Shown: positions 22,444 through 37,774, counted from the first letter of the stretch. The stretch: DNA of 64,000 nt from Siphonodentalium dalli (GCA_032622095.1 CP136063.1:113480723-113544722), one strand, 5' to 3'. Notes: generated from the letters alone by a model not told the origin. Translations and numbers: made by a program.

Positions 22444-22896
22444 GGTTACACTGGTGTAAATGTTTTCCATAGGCCTCAGTGCTAACGTTTTAGCGTATGC
22501 TGTTGGCTATATGAACCATGGGTCCAATTTTTTTTTTTAATCTGAAAAATTGACATTTCGGGAAACTTTTTACACAAAAAAAAATCATATCTGTCTAGCA
22601 GGGAATTCGCCTTTAAATCTTGTGTTTTCGTAACTAGTGTCAGATCCGCATAAAAAAATACTGTCATATTTTAGACCACACCAACAAATTCAAACTTCAC
22701 TACAAAGGGTTAATTCCTGTGCCAATGGCTATCTTACCTATGGGAAATCATAGGGAAGAGGTGTGATGATTTTTTTATGCAAAAAGCACACAAGGCTATT
22801 GACCAATCAGGGCCCAGTGTCTATTTTATTCTCTCCTATATATTCCTCCCGCATCCGCTAGAGGTCTCTCCGAGCCTTATTTACACCAGTGTAACC
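22444..22896 (+). mobile_element. TIR element, copy 11, 453 bp
   Basis: Closes the foldback-bearing unit 20272-22900. Two extra A residues in the A run near 22576-22584 make it 453 bp and open a spurious minus-strand ORF of 61 codons (22482-22667). Confidence 0.93.
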
Positions 22897-23798
22897 TAAA
22901 GCGATAGCCCGCTTTTTCGCGGAATAATTGTAACACCCTACATTTTTTCAGAATTGCCCATGAATGAAAAAAATGTGTTCAAAAATAATATCACTTCTGT
23001 GGTTCTTTATTTATCACACACAATTTAACCCCACTCTCTGTAACACATTATTCATCAAAAAAGCACATTTTTCCACCACAAGTCATATTCAGGCCCCATT
23101 TTCACACAGTTTTTGGGGTCTGGTGTTGCAAACTTGGATCAGCTATGGAAGACTGTACAAGATCCTTTCCATGAGAGAACTTCTGGTGATGTGAGGTCAT
23201 TGAGTCCAGATCTGATCAGCTGAGCATCAAGCACATGACTTTATCAGCACATGGAAGACTAAAATATGACATTTTCAGGTCTGCAAGGGTGATCCAAGAT
23301 AACTGGATGTGGGTGTATATTGAATTAGTTGAACAAAGATATGCTCTCTTTGAAATGCTGAAGCATTTTCTTAAATGTGTCCAAGTTTTAGTGCTATTAA
23401 CCTTCAAATGGCCATACCCACCAGTGAAAATGAGACACTTTTATTATATATATCTGTATATCACTGGCTATAAAATCCAAAATACTTGTTAGATTAGCTT
23501 CTTATAACAATTGGTATGTGTGTCATTGACATGCTCATGTAATGGGTAATTTGCATTATCATGTGACAATTACCACCTTGAATTTTTTTGAAAATACCTT
23601 GAAAAATTGGCATTTTTTATGAAAAATCATACCATTTTTTTGGCCGATGGAAGTGAAAGAAGACATCAGCAGCAAGAATAGCCACACCATGCATGGGAGA
23701 TTCATTGGACTGAAAGACCAGGCTGTGAAAAATGCATTAAAATACTTTAAAGTGACTCCCAGGAATCAAAAATGCCAAAAAGTTCATTTTTCCCTTTA

Positions 23799-24249
23799 GG
23801 TTACACTGGTGTAAATGTTTTCCATAGGCCTCAGTGCTAACGTTTTAGCGTATGCTGTTGGCTATATGAACCATGGGTCCAATTTTTTTTTTTAATCTGA
23901 AAAATTGACATTTCGGGAAACTTTTTACACAAAAAAATCATATCTGTCTAGCAGGGAATTCGCCTTTAAATCTTGTGTTTTCGTAACTAGTGTCAGATCC
24001 GCATAAAAAAATACTGTCATATTTTAGACCACACCAACAAATTCAAACTTCACTACAAAGGGTTAATTCCTGTGCCAATGGCTATCTTACCTATGGGAAA
24101 TCATAGGGAAGAGGTGTGATGATTTTTTTATGCAAAAAGCACACAAGGCTATTGACCAATCAGGGCCCAGTGTCTATTTTATTCTCTCCTATATATTCCT
24201 CCCGCATCCGCTAGAGGTCTCTCCGAGCCTTATTTACACCAGTGTAACC
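23799..24249 (+). mobile_element. 451-bp TIR element, copy 12
   Basis: Closes unit 22901-24253; standard ends and flanks. Confidence 0.93.
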
Positions 24250-25144
24250 TAAAGCGATAGCCCGCTTTTTCGCGGAATAATTGTAACACCCTACATTTTT
24301 TCAGAATTGCCCATGAATGAAAAAAATGTGTTCAAAAATAATATCACTTCTGTGGTTCTTTATTTATCACACACAATTTAACCCCACTCTCTGTAACACA
24401 TTATTCATCAAAAAAGCACATTTTTCCACCACAAGTCATATTCAGGCCCCATTTTCACACAGTTTTTGGGGTCTGGTGTTGCAAACTTGGATCAGCTATG
24501 GAAGACTGTACAAGATCCTTTCCATGAGAGAACTTCTGGTGATGTGAGGTCATTGAGTCCAGATCTGATCAGCTGAGCATCAAGCACATGACTTTATCAG
24601 CACATGGAAGACTAAAATATGACATTTTCAGGTCTGCAAGGGTGATCCAAGATAACTGGATGTGGGTGTATATTGAATTAGTTGAACAAAGATATGCTCT
24701 CTTTGAAATGCTGAAGCATTTTCTTAAATGTGTCCAAGTTTTAGTGCTATTAACCTTCAAATGGCCATACCCACCAGTGAAAATGAGACACTTTTATTAT
24801 ATATATCTGTATATCACTGGCTATAAAATCCAAAATACTTGTTAGATTAGCTTCTTATAACAATTGGTATGTGTGTCATTGACATGCTCATGTAATGGGT
24901 AATTTGCATTATCATGTGACAATTACCACCTTGAATTTTTTTGAAAATACCTTGAAAAATTGGCATTTTTTATGAAAAATCATACCATTTTTTTGGCCGA
25001 TGGAAGTGAAAGAAGACATCAGCAGCAAGAATAGCCACACCATGCATGGGAGATTCATTGGACTGAAAGACCAGGCTGTGAAAAATGCATTAAAATACTT
25101 TAAAGTGACTCCCAGGAATCAAAAATGCCAAAAAGTTCATTTTT

Positions 25145-25156
25145 CCCTTTAAAGCG
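25145..25156 (+). other. Empty insertion site, type A CCCTTTAAAGCG
   Basis: Junction of short unit 24254-25153 (900 bp), clean form; the last type A site in the window. Confidence 0.9.
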
Positions 25157-26051
25157 ATAGCCCGCTTTTTCGCGGAATAATTGTAACACCCTACATTTTT
25201 TCAGAATTGCCCATGAATGAAAAAAATGTGTTCAAAAATAATATCACTTCTGTGGTTCTTTATTTATCACACACAATTTAACCCCACTCTCTGTAACACA
25301 TTATTCATCAAAAAAGCACATTTTTCCACCACAAGTCATATTCAGGCCCCATTTTCACACAGTTTTTGGGGTCTGGTGTTGCAAACTTGGATCAGCTATG
25401 GAAGACTGTACAAGATCCTTTCCATGAGAGAACTTCTGGTGATGTGAGGTCATTGAGTCCAGATCTGATCAGCTGAGCATCAAGCACATGACTTTATCAG
25501 CACATGGAAGACTAAAATATGACATTTTCAGGTCTGCAAGGGTGATCCAAGATAACTGGATGTGGGTGTATATTGAATTAGTTGAACAAAGATATGCTCT
25601 CTTTGAAATGCTGAAGCATTTTCTTAAATGTGTCCAAGTTTTAGTGCTATTAACCTTCAAATGGCCATACCCACCAGTGAAAATGAGACACTTTTATTAT
25701 ATATATCTGTATATCACTGGCTATAAAATCCAAAATACTTGTTAGATTAGCTTCTTATAACAATTGGTATGTGTGTCATTGACATGCTCATGTAATGGGT
25801 AATTTGCATTATCATGTGACAATTACCACCTTGAATTTTTTTGAAAATACCTTGAAAAATTGGCATTTTTTATGAAAAATCATACCATTTTTTTGGCCGA
25901 TGGAAGTGAAAGAAGACATCAGCAGCAAGAATAGCCACACCATGCATGGGAGATTCATTGGACTGAAAGACCAGGCTGTGAAAAATGCATTAAAATACTT
26001 TAAAGTGACTCCCAGGAATCAAAAATGCCAAAAAGTTCATTTTTCCCTTTA

Positions 26052-26502
26052 GGTTACACTGGTGTAAATGTTTTCCATAGGCCTCAGTGCTAACGTTTTA
26101 GCGTATGCTGTTGGCTATATGAACCATGGGTCCAATTTTTTTTTTTAATCTGAAAAATTGACATTTCGGGAAACTTTTTACACAAAAAAATCATATCTGT
26201 CTAGCAGGGAATTCGCCTTTAAATCTTGTGTTTTCGTAACTAGTGTCAGATCCGCATAAAAAAATACTGTCATATTTTAGACCACACCAACAAATTCAAA
26301 CTTCACTACAAAGGGTTAATTCCTGTGCCAATGGCTATCTTACCTATGGGAAATCATAGGGAAGAGGTGTGATGATTTTTTTATGCAAAAAGCACACAAG
26401 GCTATTGACCAATCAGGGCCCAGTGTCTATTTTATTCTCTCCTATATATTCCTCCCGCATCCGCTAGAGGTCTCTCCGAGCCTTATTTACACCAGTGTAA
26501 CC
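26052..26502 (+). mobile_element. 451-bp TIR element, copy 13
   Basis: Closes unit 25154-26506; standard ends and flanks. Confidence 0.93.
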
Positions 26503-27397
26503 TAAAGCGATAGCCCGCTTTTTCGCGGAATAATTGTAACACCCTACATTTTTTCAGAATTGCCCATGAATGAAAAAAATGTGTTCAAAAATAATATCAC
26601 TTCTGTGGTTCTTTATTTATCACACACAATTTAACCCCACTCTCTGTAACACATTATTCATCAAAAAAGCACATTTTTCCACCACAAGTCATATTCAGGC
26701 CCCATTTTCACACAGTTTTTGGGGTCTGGTGTTGCAAACTTGGATCAGCTATGGAAGACTGTACAAGATCCTTTCCATGAGAGAACTTCTGGTGATGTGA
26801 GGTCATTGAGTCCAGATCTGATCAGCTGAGCATCAAGCACATGACTTTATCAGCACATGGAAGACTAAAATATGACATTTTCAGGTCTGCAAGGGTGATC
26901 CAAGATAACTGGATGTGGGTGTATATTGAATTAGTTGAACAAAGATATGCTCTCTTTGAAATGCTGAAGCATTTTCTTAAATGTGTCCAAGTTTTAGTGC
27001 TATTAACCTTCAAATGGCCATACCCACCAGTGAAAATGAGACACTTTTATTATATATATCTGTATATCACTGGCTATAAAATCCAAAATACTTGTTAGAT
27101 TAGCTTCTTATAACAATTGGTATGTGTGTCATTGACATGCTCATGTAATGGGTAATTTGCATTATCATGTGACAATTACCACCTTGAATTTTTTTGAAAA
27201 TACCTTGAAAAATTGGCATTTTTTATGAAAAATCATACCATTTTTTTGGCCGATGGAAGTGAAAGAAGACATCAGCAGCAAGAATAGCCACACCATGCAT
27301 GGGAGATTCATTGGACTGAAAGACCAGGCTGTGAAAAATGCATTAAAATACTTTAAAGTGACTCCCAGGAATCAAAAATGCCAAAAAGTTCATTTTT

Positions 27398-27408
27398 CCC
27401 TTTAAGCG
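27398..27408 (+). other. Empty insertion site, type B CCCTTTAAGCG
   Basis: Junction of short unit 26507-27405 (899 bp). It precedes a run of eight occupied units. Confidence 0.9.
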
Positions 27409-28303
27409 ATAGCCCGCTTTTTCGCGGAATAATTGTAACACCCTACATTTTTTCAGAATTGCCCATGAATGAAAAAAATGTGTTCAAAAATAATATCACT
27501 TCTGTGGTTCTTTATTTATCACACACAATTTAACCCCACTCTCTGTAACACATTATTCATCAAAAAAGCACATTTTTCCACCACAAGTCATATTCAGGCC
27601 CCATTTTCACACAGTTTTTGGGGTCTGGTGTTGCAAACTTGGATCAGCTATGGAAGACTGTACAAGATCCTTTCCATGAGAGAACTTCTGGTGATGTGAG
27701 GTCATTGAGTCCAGATCTGATCAGCTGAGCATCAAGCACATGACTTTATCAGCACATGGAAGACTAAAATATGACATTTTCAGGTCTGCAAGGGTGATCC
27801 AAGATAACTGGATGTGGGTGTATATTGAATTAGTTGAACAAAGATATGCTCTCTTTGAAATGCTGAAGCATTTTCTTAAATGTGTCCAAGTTTTAGTGCT
27901 ATTAACCTTCAAATGGCCATACCCACCAGTGAAAATGAGACACTTTTATTATATATATCTGTATATCACTGGCTATAAAATCCAAAATACTTGTTAGATT
28001 AGCTTCTTATAACAATTGGTATGTGTGTCATTGACATGCTCATGTAATGGGTAATTTGCATTATCATGTGACAATTACCACCTTGAATTTTTTTGAAAAT
28101 ACCTTGAAAAATTGGCATTTTTTATGAAAAATCATACCATTTTTTTGGCCGATGGAAGTGAAAGAAGACATCAGCAGCAAGAATAGCCACACCATGCATG
28201 GGAGATTCATTGGACTGAAAGACCAGGCTGTGAAAAATGCATTAAAATACTTTAAAGTGACTCCCAGGAATCAAAAATGCCAAAAAGTTCATTTTTCCCT
28301 TTA

Positions 28304-28754
28304 GGTTACACTGGTGTAAATGTTTTCCATAGGCCTCAGTGCTAACGTTTTAGCGTATGCTGTTGGCTATATGAACCATGGGTCCAATTTTTTTTTTTAA
28401 TCTGAAAAATTGACATTTCGGGAAACTTTTTACACAAAAAAATCATATCTGTCTAGCAGGGAATTCGCCTTTAAATCTTGTGTTTTCGTAACTAGTGTCA
28501 GATCCGCATAAAAAAATACTGTCATATTTTAGACCACACCAACAAATTCAAACTTCACTACAAAGGGTTAATTCCTGTGCCAATGGCTATCTTACCTATG
28601 GGAAATCATAGGGAAGAGGTGTGATGATTTTTTTATGCAAAAAGCACACAAGGCTATTGACCAATCAGGGCCCAGTGTCTATTTTATTCTCTCCTATATA
28701 TTCCTCCCGCATCCGCTAGAGGTCTCTCCGAGCCTTATTTACACCAGTGTAACC
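28304..28754 (+). mobile_element. 451-bp TIR element, copy 14
   Basis: Closes unit 27406-28758; first of eight consecutive occupied units. Confidence 0.93.
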
Positions 28755-29656
28755 TAAAGCGATAGCCCGCTTTTTCGCGGAATAATTGTAACACCCTACA
28801 TTTTTTCAGAATTGCCCATGAATGAAAAAAATGTGTTCAAAAATAATATCACTTCTGTGGTTCTTTATTTATCACACACAATTTAACCCCACTCTCTGTA
28901 ACACATTATTCATCAAAAAAGCACATTTTTCCACCACAAGTCATATTCAGGCCCCATTTTCACACAGTTTTTGGGGTCTGGTGTTGCAAACTTGGATCAG
29001 CTATGGAAGACTGTACAAGATCCTTTCCATGAGAGAACTTCTGGTGATGTGAGGTCATTGAGTCCAGATCTGATCAGCTGAGCATCAAGCACATGACTTT
29101 ATCAGCACATGGAAGACTAAAATATGACATTTTCAGGTCTGCAAGGGTGATCCAAGATAACTGGATGTGGGTGTATATTGAATTAGTTGAACAAAGATAT
29201 GCTCTCTTTGAAATGCTGAAGCATTTTCTTAAATGTGTCCAAGTTTTAGTGCTATTAACCTTCAAATGGCCATACCCACCAGTGAAAATGAGACACTTTT
29301 ATTATATATATCTGTATATCACTGGCTATAAAATCCAAAATACTTGTTAGATTAGCTTCTTATAACAATTGGTATGTGTGTCATTGACATGCTCATGTAA
29401 TGGGTAATTTGCATTATCATGTGACAATTACCACCTTGAATTTTTTTGAAAATACCTTGAAAAATTGGCATTTTTTATGAAAAATCATACCATTTTTTTG
29501 GCCGATGGAAGTGAAAGAAGACATCAGCAGCAAGAATAGCCACACCATGCATGGGAGATTCATTGGACTGAAAGACCAGGCTGTGAAAAATGCATTAAAA
29601 TACTTTAAAGTGACTCCCAGGAATCAAAAATGCCAAAAAGTTCATTTTTCCCTTTA

Positions 29657-30107
29657 GGTTACACTGGTGTAAATGTTTTCCATAGGCCTCAGTGCTAACG
29701 TTTTAGCGTATGCTGTTGGCTATATGAACCATGGGTCCAATTTTTTTTTTTAATCTGAAAAATTGACATTTCGGGAAACTTTTTACACAAAAAAATCATA
29801 TCTGTCTAGCAGGGAATTCGCCTTTAAATCTTGTGTTTTCGTAACTAGTGTCAGATCCGCATAAAAAAATACTGTCATATTTTAGACCACACCAACAAAT
29901 TCAAACTTCACTACAAAGGGTTAATTCCTGTGCCAATGGCTATCTTACCTATGGGAAATCATAGGGAAGAGGTGTGATGATTTTTTTATGCAAAAAGCAC
30001 ACAAGGCTATTGACCAATCAGGGCCCAGTGTCTATTTTATTCTCTCCTATATATTCCTCCCGCATCCGCTAGAGGTCTCTCCGAGCCTTATTTACACCAG
30101 TGTAACC
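29657..30107 (+). mobile_element. 451-bp TIR element, copy 15
   Basis: Closes unit 28759-30111; standard ends and flanks. Confidence 0.93.
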
Positions 30108-31009
30108 TAAAGCGATAGCCCGCTTTTTCGCGGAATAATTGTAACACCCTACATTTTTTCAGAATTGCCCATGAATGAAAAAAATGTGTTCAAAAATAAT
30201 ATCACTTCTGTGGTTCTTTATTTATCACACACAATTTAACCCCACTCTCTGTAACACATTATTCATCAAAAAAGCACATTTTTCCACCACAAGTCATATT
30301 CAGGCCCCATTTTCACACAGTTTTTGGGGTCTGGTGTTGCAAACTTGGATCAGCTATGGAAGACTGTACAAGATCCTTTCCATGAGAGAACTTCTGGTGA
30401 TGTGAGGTCATTGAGTCCAGATCTGATCAGCTGAGCATCAAGCACATGACTTTATCAGCACATGGAAGACTAAAATATGACATTTTCAGGTCTGCAAGGG
30501 TGATCCAAGATAACTGGATGTGGGTGTATATTGAATTAGTTGAACAAAGATATGCTCTCTTTGAAATGCTGAAGCATTTTCTTAAATGTGTCCAAGTTTT
30601 AGTGCTATTAACCTTCAAATGGCCATACCCACCAGTGAAAATGAGACACTTTTATTATATATATCTGTATATCACTGGCTATAAAATCCAAAATACTTGT
30701 TAGATTAGCTTCTTATAACAATTGGTATGTGTGTCATTGACATGCTCATGTAATGGGTAATTTGCATTATCATGTGACAATTACCACCTTGAATTTTTTT
30801 GAAAATACCTTGAAAAATTGGCATTTTTTATGAAAAATCATACCATTTTTTTGGCCGATGGAAGTGAAAGAAGACATCAGCAGCAAGAATAGCCACACCA
30901 TGCATGGGAGATTCATTGGACTGAAAGACCAGGCTGTGAAAAATGCATTAAAATACTTTAAAGTGACTCCCAGGAATCAAAAATGCCAAAAAGTTCATTT
31001 TTCCCTTTA

Positions 31010-31460
31010 GGTTACACTGGTGTAAATGTTTTCCATAGGCCTCAGTGCTAACGTTTTAGCGTATGCTGTTGGCTATATGAACCATGGGTCCAATTTTTTT
31101 TTTTAATCTGAAAAATTGACATTTCGGGAAACTTTTTACACAAAAAAATCATATCTGTCTAGCAGGGAATTCGCCTTTAAATCTTGTGTTTTCGTAACTA
31201 GTGTCAGATCCGCATAAAAAAATACTGTCATATTTTAGACCACACCAACAAATTCAAACTTCACTACAAAGGGTTAATTCCTGTGCCAATGGCTATCTTA
31301 CCTATGGGAAATCATAGGGAAGAGGTGTGATGATTTTTTTATGCAAAAAGCACACAAGGCTATTGACCAATCAGGGCCCAGTGTCTATTTTATTCTCTCC
31401 TATATATTCCTCCCGCATCCGCTAGAGGTCTCTCCGAGCCTTATTTACACCAGTGTAACC
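31010..31460 (+). mobile_element. 451-bp TIR element, copy 16
   Basis: Closes unit 30112-31464; standard ends and flanks. Confidence 0.93.
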
Positions 31461-32362
31461 TAAAGCGATAGCCCGCTTTTTCGCGGAATAATTGTAACAC
31501 CCTACATTTTTTCAGAATTGCCCATGAATGAAAAAAATGTGTTCAAAAATAATATCACTTCTGTGGTTCTTTATTTATCACACACAATTTAACCCCACTC
31601 TCTGTAACACATTATTCATCAAAAAAGCACATTTTTCCACCACAAGTCATATTCAGGCCCCATTTTCACACAGTTTTTGGGGTCTGGTGTTGCAAACTTG
31701 GATCAGCTATGGAAGACTGTACAAGATCCTTTCCATGAGAGAACTTCTGGTGATGTGAGGTCATTGAGTCCAGATCTGATCAGCTGAGCATCAAGCACAT
31801 GACTTTATCAGCACATGGAAGACTAAAATATGACATTTTCAGGTCTGCAAGGGTGATCCAAGATAACTGGATGTGGGTGTATATTGAATTAGTTGAACAA
31901 AGATATGCTCTCTTTGAAATGCTGAAGCATTTTCTTAAATGTGTCCAAGTTTTAGTGCTATTAACCTTCAAATGGCCATACCCACCAGTGAAAATGAGAC
32001 ACTTTTATTATATATATCTGTATATCACTGGCTATAAAATCCAAAATACTTGTTAGATTAGCTTCTTATAACAATTGGTATGTGTGTCATTGACATGCTC
32101 ATGTAATGGGTAATTTGCATTATCATGTGACAATTACCACCTTGAATTTTTTTGAAAATACCTTGAAAAATTGGCATTTTTTATGAAAAATCATACCATT
32201 TTTTTGGCCGATGGAAGTGAAAGAAGACATCAGCAGCAAGAATAGCCACACCATGCATGGGAGATTCATTGGACTGAAAGACCAGGCTGTGAAAAATGCA
32301 TTAAAATACTTTAAAGTGACTCCCAGGAATCAAAAATGCCAAAAAGTTCATTTTTCCCTTTA

Positions 32363-32813
32363 GGTTACACTGGTGTAAATGTTTTCCATAGGCCTCAGTG
32401 CTAACGTTTTAGCGTATGCTGTTGGCTATATGAACCATGGGTCCAATTTTTTTTTTTAATCTGAAAAATTGACATTTCGGGAAACTTTTTACACAAAAAA
32501 ATCATATCTGTCTAGCAGGGAATTCGCCTTTAAATCTTGTGTTTTCGTAACTAGTGTCAGATCCGCATAAAAAAATACTGTCATATTTTAGACCACACCA
32601 ACAAATTCAAACTTCACTACAAAGGGTTAATTCCTGTGCCAATGGCTATCTTACCTATGGGAAATCATAGGGAAGAGGTGTGATGATTTTTTTATGCAAA
32701 AAGCACACAAGGCTATTGACCAATCAGGGCCCAGTGTCTATTTTATTCTCTCCTATATATTCCTCCCGCATCCGCTAGAGGTCTCTCCGAGCCTTATTTA
32801 CACCAGTGTAACC
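32363..32813 (+). mobile_element. 451-bp TIR element, copy 17
   Basis: Closes unit 31465-32817; standard ends and flanks. Confidence 0.93.
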
Positions 32814-33715
32814 TAAAGCGATAGCCCGCTTTTTCGCGGAATAATTGTAACACCCTACATTTTTTCAGAATTGCCCATGAATGAAAAAAATGTGTTCAAA
32901 AATAATATCACTTCTGTGGTTCTTTATTTATCACACACAATTTAACCCCACTCTCTGTAACACATTATTCATCAAAAAAGCACATTTTTCCACCACAAGT
33001 CATATTCAGGCCCCATTTTCACACAGTTTTTGGGGTCTGGTGTTGCAAACTTGGATCAGCTATGGAAGACTGTACAAGATCCTTTCCATGAGAGAACTTC
33101 TGGTGATGTGAGGTCATTGAGTCCAGATCTGATCAGCTGAGCATCAAGCACATGACTTTATCAGCACATGGAAGACTAAAATATGACATTTTCAGGTCTG
33201 CAAGGGTGATCCAAGATAACTGGATGTGGGTGTATATTGAATTAGTTGAACAAAGATATGCTCTCTTTGAAATGCTGAAGCATTTTCTTAAATGTGTCCA
33301 AGTTTTAGTGCTATTAACCTTCAAATGGCCATACCCACCAGTGAAAATGAGACACTTTTATTATATATATCTGTATATCACTGGCTATAAAATCCAAAAT
33401 ACTTGTTAGATTAGCTTCTTATAACAATTGGTATGTGTGTCATTGACATGCTCATGTAATGGGTAATTTGCATTATCATGTGACAATTACCACCTTGAAT
33501 TTTTTTGAAAATACCTTGAAAAATTGGCATTTTTTATGAAAAATCATACCATTTTTTTGGCCGATGGAAGTGAAAGAAGACATCAGCAGCAAGAATAGCC
33601 ACACCATGCATGGGAGATTCATTGGACTGAAAGACCAGGCTGTGAAAAATGCATTAAAATACTTTAAAGTGACTCCCAGGAATCAAAAATGCCAAAAAGT
33701 TCATTTTTCCCTTTA

Positions 33716-34166
33716 GGTTACACTGGTGTAAATGTTTTCCATAGGCCTCAGTGCTAACGTTTTAGCGTATGCTGTTGGCTATATGAACCATGGGTCCAAT
33801 TTTTTTTTTTAATCTGAAAAATTGACATTTCGGGAAACTTTTTACACAAAAAAATCATATCTGTCTAGCAGGGAATTCGCCTTTAAATCTTGTGTTTTCG
33901 TAACTAGTGTCAGATCCGCATAAAAAAATACTGTCATATTTTAGACCACACCAACAAATTCAAACTTCACTACAAAGGGTTAATTCCTGTGCCAATGGCT
34001 ATCTTACCTATGGGAAATCATAGGGAAGAGGTGTGATGATTTTTTTATGCAAAAAGCACACAAGGCTATTGACCAATCAGGGCCCAGTGTCTATTTTATT
34101 CTCTCCTATATATTCCTCCCGCATCCGCTAGAGGTCTCTCCGAGCCTTATTTACACCAGTGTAACC
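33716..34166 (+). mobile_element. 451-bp TIR element, copy 18
   Basis: Closes unit 32818-34170; standard ends and flanks. Confidence 0.93.
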
Positions 34167-35068
34167 TAAAGCGATAGCCCGCTTTTTCGCGGAATAATTG
34201 TAACACCCTACATTTTTTCAGAATTGCCCATGAATGAAAAAAATGTGTTCAAAAATAATATCACTTCTGTGGTTCTTTATTTATCACACACAATTTAACC
34301 CCACTCTCTGTAACACATTATTCATCAAAAAAGCACATTTTTCCACCACAAGTCATATTCAGGCCCCATTTTCACACAGTTTTTGGGGTCTGGTGTTGCA
34401 AACTTGGATCAGCTATGGAAGACTGTACAAGATCCTTTCCATGAGAGAACTTCTGGTGATGTGAGGTCATTGAGTCCAGATCTGATCAGCTGAGCATCAA
34501 GCACATGACTTTATCAGCACATGGAAGACTAAAATATGACATTTTCAGGTCTGCAAGGGTGATCCAAGATAACTGGATGTGGGTGTATATTGAATTAGTT
34601 GAACAAAGATATGCTCTCTTTGAAATGCTGAAGCATTTTCTTAAATGTGTCCAAGTTTTAGTGCTATTAACCTTCAAATGGCCATACCCACCAGTGAAAA
34701 TGAGACACTTTTATTATATATATCTGTATATCACTGGCTATAAAATCCAAAATACTTGTTAGATTAGCTTCTTATAACAATTGGTATGTGTGTCATTGAC
34801 ATGCTCATGTAATGGGTAATTTGCATTATCATGTGACAATTACCACCTTGAATTTTTTTGAAAATACCTTGAAAAATTGGCATTTTTTATGAAAAATCAT
34901 ACCATTTTTTTGGCCGATGGAAGTGAAAGAAGACATCAGCAGCAAGAATAGCCACACCATGCATGGGAGATTCATTGGACTGAAAGACCAGGCTGTGAAA
35001 AATGCATTAAAATACTTTAAAGTGACTCCCAGGAATCAAAAATGCCAAAAAGTTCATTTTTCCCTTTA

Positions 35069-35519
35069 GGTTACACTGGTGTAAATGTTTTCCATAGGCC
35101 TCAGTGCTAACGTTTTAGCGTATGCTGTTGGCTATATGAACCATGGGTCCAATTTTTTTTTTTAATCTGAAAAATTGACATTTCGGGAAACTTTTTACAC
35201 AAAAAAATCATATCTGTCTAGCAGGGAATTCGCCTTTAAATCTTGTGTTTTCGTAACTAGTGTCAGATCCGCATAAAAAAATACTGTCATATTTTAGACC
35301 ACACCAACAAATTCAAACTTCACTACAAAGGGTTAATTCCTGTGCCAATGGCTATCTTACCTATGGGAAATCATAGGGAAGAGGTGTGATGATTTTTTTA
35401 TGCAAAAAGCACACAAGGCTATTGACCAATCAGGGCCCAGTGTCTATTTTATTCTCTCCTATATATTCCTCCCGCATCCGCTAGAGGTCTCTCCGAGCCT
35501 TATTTACACCAGTGTAACC
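35069..35519 (+). mobile_element. 451-bp TIR element, copy 19
   Basis: Closes unit 34171-35523; standard ends and flanks. Confidence 0.93.
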
Positions 35520-36421
35520 TAAAGCGATAGCCCGCTTTTTCGCGGAATAATTGTAACACCCTACATTTTTTCAGAATTGCCCATGAATGAAAAAAATGTG
35601 TTCAAAAATAATATCACTTCTGTGGTTCTTTATTTATCACACACAATTTAACCCCACTCTCTGTAACACATTATTCATCAAAAAAGCACATTTTTCCACC
35701 ACAAGTCATATTCAGGCCCCATTTTCACACAGTTTTTGGGGTCTGGTGTTGCAAACTTGGATCAGCTATGGAAGACTGTACAAGATCCTTTCCATGAGAG
35801 AACTTCTGGTGATGTGAGGTCATTGAGTCCAGATCTGATCAGCTGAGCATCAAGCACATGACTTTATCAGCACATGGAAGACTAAAATATGACATTTTCA
35901 GGTCTGCAAGGGTGATCCAAGATAACTGGATGTGGGTGTATATTGAATTAGTTGAACAAAGATATGCTCTCTTTGAAATGCTGAAGCATTTTCTTAAATG
36001 TGTCCAAGTTTTAGTGCTATTAACCTTCAAATGGCCATACCCACCAGTGAAAATGAGACACTTTTATTATATATATCTGTATATCACTGGCTATAAAATC
36101 CAAAATACTTGTTAGATTAGCTTCTTATAACAATTGGTATGTGTGTCATTGACATGCTCATGTAATGGGTAATTTGCATTATCATGTGACAATTACCACC
36201 TTGAATTTTTTTGAAAATACCTTGAAAAATTGGCATTTTTTATGAAAAATCATACCATTTTTTTGGCCGATGGAAGTGAAAGAAGACATCAGCAGCAAGA
36301 ATAGCCACACCATGCATGGGAGATTCATTGGACTGAAAGACCAGGCTGTGAAAAATGCATTAAAATACTTTAAAGTGACTCCCAGGAATCAAAAATGCCA
36401 AAAAGTTCATTTTTCCCTTTA

Positions 36422-36872
36422 GGTTACACTGGTGTAAATGTTTTCCATAGGCCTCAGTGCTAACGTTTTAGCGTATGCTGTTGGCTATATGAACCATGGG
36501 TCCAATTTTTTTTTTTAATCTGAAAAATTGACATTTCGGGAAACTTTTTACACAAAAAAATCATATCTGTCTAGCAGGGAATTCGCCTTTAAATCTTGTG
36601 TTTTCGTAACTAGTGTCAGATCCGCATAAAAAAATACTGTCATATTTTAGACCACACCAACAAATTCAAACTTCACTACAAAGGGTTAATTCCTGTGCCA
36701 ATGGCTATCTTACCTATGGGAAATCATAGGGAAGAGGTGTGATGATTTTTTTATGCAAAAAGCACACAAGGCTATTGACCAATCAGGGCCCAGTGTCTAT
36801 TTTATTCTCTCCTATATATTCCTCCCGCATCCGCTAGAGGTCTCTCCGAGCCTTATTTACACCAGTGTAACC
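36422..36872 (+). mobile_element. 451-bp TIR element, copy 20
   Basis: Closes unit 35524-36876; standard ends and flanks. Confidence 0.93.
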
Positions 36873-37774
36873 TAAAGCGATAGCCCGCTTTTTCGCGGAA
36901 TAATTGTAACACCCTACATTTTTTCAGAATTGCCCATGAATGAAAAAAATGTGTTCAAAAATAATATCACTTCTGTGGTTCTTTATTTATCACACACAAT
37001 TTAACCCCACTCTCTGTAACACATTATTCATCAAAAAAGCACATTTTTCCACCACAAGTCATATTCAGGCCCCATTTTCACACAGTTTTTGGGGTCTGGT
37101 GTTGCAAACTTGGATCAGCTATGGAAGACTGTACAAGATCCTTTCCATGAGAGAACTTCTGGTGATGTGAGGTCATTGAGTCCAGATCTGATCAGCTGAG
37201 CATCAAGCACATGACTTTATCAGCACATGGAAGACTAAAATATGACATTTTCAGGTCTGCAAGGGTGATCCAAGATAACTGGATGTGGGTGTATATTGAA
37301 TTAGTTGAACAAAGATATGCTCTCTTTGAAATGCTGAAGCATTTTCTTAAATGTGTCCAAGTTTTAGTGCTATTAACCTTCAAATGGCCATACCCACCAG
37401 TGAAAATGAGACACTTTTATTATATATATCTGTATATCACTGGCTATAAAATCCAAAATACTTGTTAGATTAGCTTCTTATAACAATTGGTATGTGTGTC
37501 ATTGACATGCTCATGTAATGGGTAATTTGCATTATCATGTGACAATTACCACCTTGAATTTTTTTGAAAATACCTTGAAAAATTGGCATTTTTTATGAAA
37601 AATCATACCATTTTTTTGGCCGATGGAAGTGAAAGAAGACATCAGCAGCAAGAATAGCCACACCATGCATGGGAGATTCATTGGACTGAAAGACCAGGCT
37701 GTGAAAAATGCATTAAAATACTTTAAAGTGACTCCCAGGAATCAAAAATGCCAAAAAGTTCATTTTTCCCTTTA

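Noticed and set aside
22482-22667. 61-codon minus-strand ORF in MITE copy 11
   Set aside because: Created by two extra A residues in one copy; absent from the other copies.
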